A DNA stretch of 64,000 nucleotides from an uncultured Clostridium sp. Lineage in GTDB: Bacteria > Bacillota > Clostridia > UBA1212 > UBA1255. Under the pieces are notes generated by a model. It was given only the letters and a program-made list of their open reading frames with translations, made no database searches and was not told the DNA's origin. This document shows positions 63,901-64,000 of this stretch, piece after piece (position 1 is the first letter of the stretch; every line of letters begins with the position of its first letter). The stretch lies in NCBI GenBank assembly GCA_900543695.1, contig UQSG01000001.1, positions 201,383-265,382 of the forward strand, in the 5' to 3' direction. Made by a program: the position numbers and the translations under genes.

Positions 63901-64000
63901 AAATTTTTTAGAGAGTATGTTTTGCAGTTTTTACTTGGAGGGAGATGCGAGAGTAAAAAAGGTGAGAGAAGAGAAGAAATTGAGATTTTTACTGTGGGAG
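63901..64000. other. No gene seen
   Basis: The last 100 bases, A+G-rich on the plus strand, show no credible coding start, hairpin or RNA signature; probably intergenic. Confidence 0.5.

Noticed and set aside
1..64000. CRISPR array, insertion sequence or prophage
   Set aside because: No spaced direct repeats, transposase motifs, integrase or phage structural genes were found; gene content is housekeeping and metabolic throughout.

Overview
The window looks like the chromosome of an anaerobic, Gram-positive Clostridia-type Bacillota member, probably gut or anoxic-habitat associated. Evidence: strong AGGAGG-type ribosome binding sites, frequent TTG and GTG starts, TTGACA-N17-TATAAT promoters, a T-box leader, two [FeFe]-hydrogenase-family proteins, clostridial-type HflX with a JAMM-like N-terminal domain, a PAS/SpoIIE-type signalling cassette and YugP, YlxR and RnpM-type genes. 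Base composition is moderate (about half G+C by eye). I see no insertion sequence, prophage, CRISPR array, rRNA or plasmid function; it reads as a densely packed housekeeping chromosome with a few accessory glycan-utilisation genes. Genus cannot be fixed from this sequence.

Layout. 1-0.4 kb: start of a secreted alkaline phosphatase with a phosphate-regulon-like repeat upstream. 0.4-11.8 kb: a long minus-strand run alaS - HIT protein - Pit phosphate transporter - PhoU-like protein - ZnuC/ZnuB-type metal ABC transporter - polA - coaE - ABC exporter. 11.8-17.6 kb: a hydrogen/redox signalling operon (thioesterase, sensory hydrogenase with PAS domain, SpoIIE-type phosphatase, group B-like hydrogenase) followed by a PAP2 phosphatase and a small lipoprotein. 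17.7-25.2 kb: SGNH esterase, very large lipoprotein, TcdA, YfhO. 25.3 kb: tRNA-Arg(CCG). 25.5-31.2 kb: GH106-like glycosidase, AEC transporter, serA. 31.3-32.5 kb: dCMP deaminase and YugP peptidase. 32.7-33.2 kb: prepilin peptidase, overlapping tail-to-tail with a DAHP synthase that ends a purE-purM-purN-purD operon (33.1-37.6 kb). 37.8-46.2 kb: yebC, mnmA, a plus-strand operon (membrane protein, second GH106-like enzyme, HAD phosphatase, acpS), pspA and mscL. 46.2-61.1 kb: one minus-strand translation/RNA super-operon rimP-nusA-ylxR-infB-rbfA-nrnA-truB-GT2/GtrA-ATPase-hflX-yigZ-SCP2-like-aminotransferase-cca. 61.2-64 kb: HAD phosphatase and an acyl-CoA synthetase under a T-box leader.

Functional themes. 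Phosphate handling recurs (alkaline phosphatase, Pit, PhoU-like). The hydrogenase cassette looks like a sensing module: an H-cluster protein with a PAS domain next to a PP2C-type phosphatase whose target is unknown. Glycan work is represented by two GH106-like enzymes, an SGNH esterase with a big partner lipoprotein, and envelope glycosylation proteins (YfhO, GT2-GtrA fusion, a GT-C-like membrane protein). The T-box in front of an acyl-CoA synthetase, with a candidate isoleucine specifier, suggests that the enzyme belongs to amino-acid supply rather than general fatty-acid use. Start codons were chosen from ribosome binding sites, family-typical N-termini and overlaps; where the alternatives are close this is stated.
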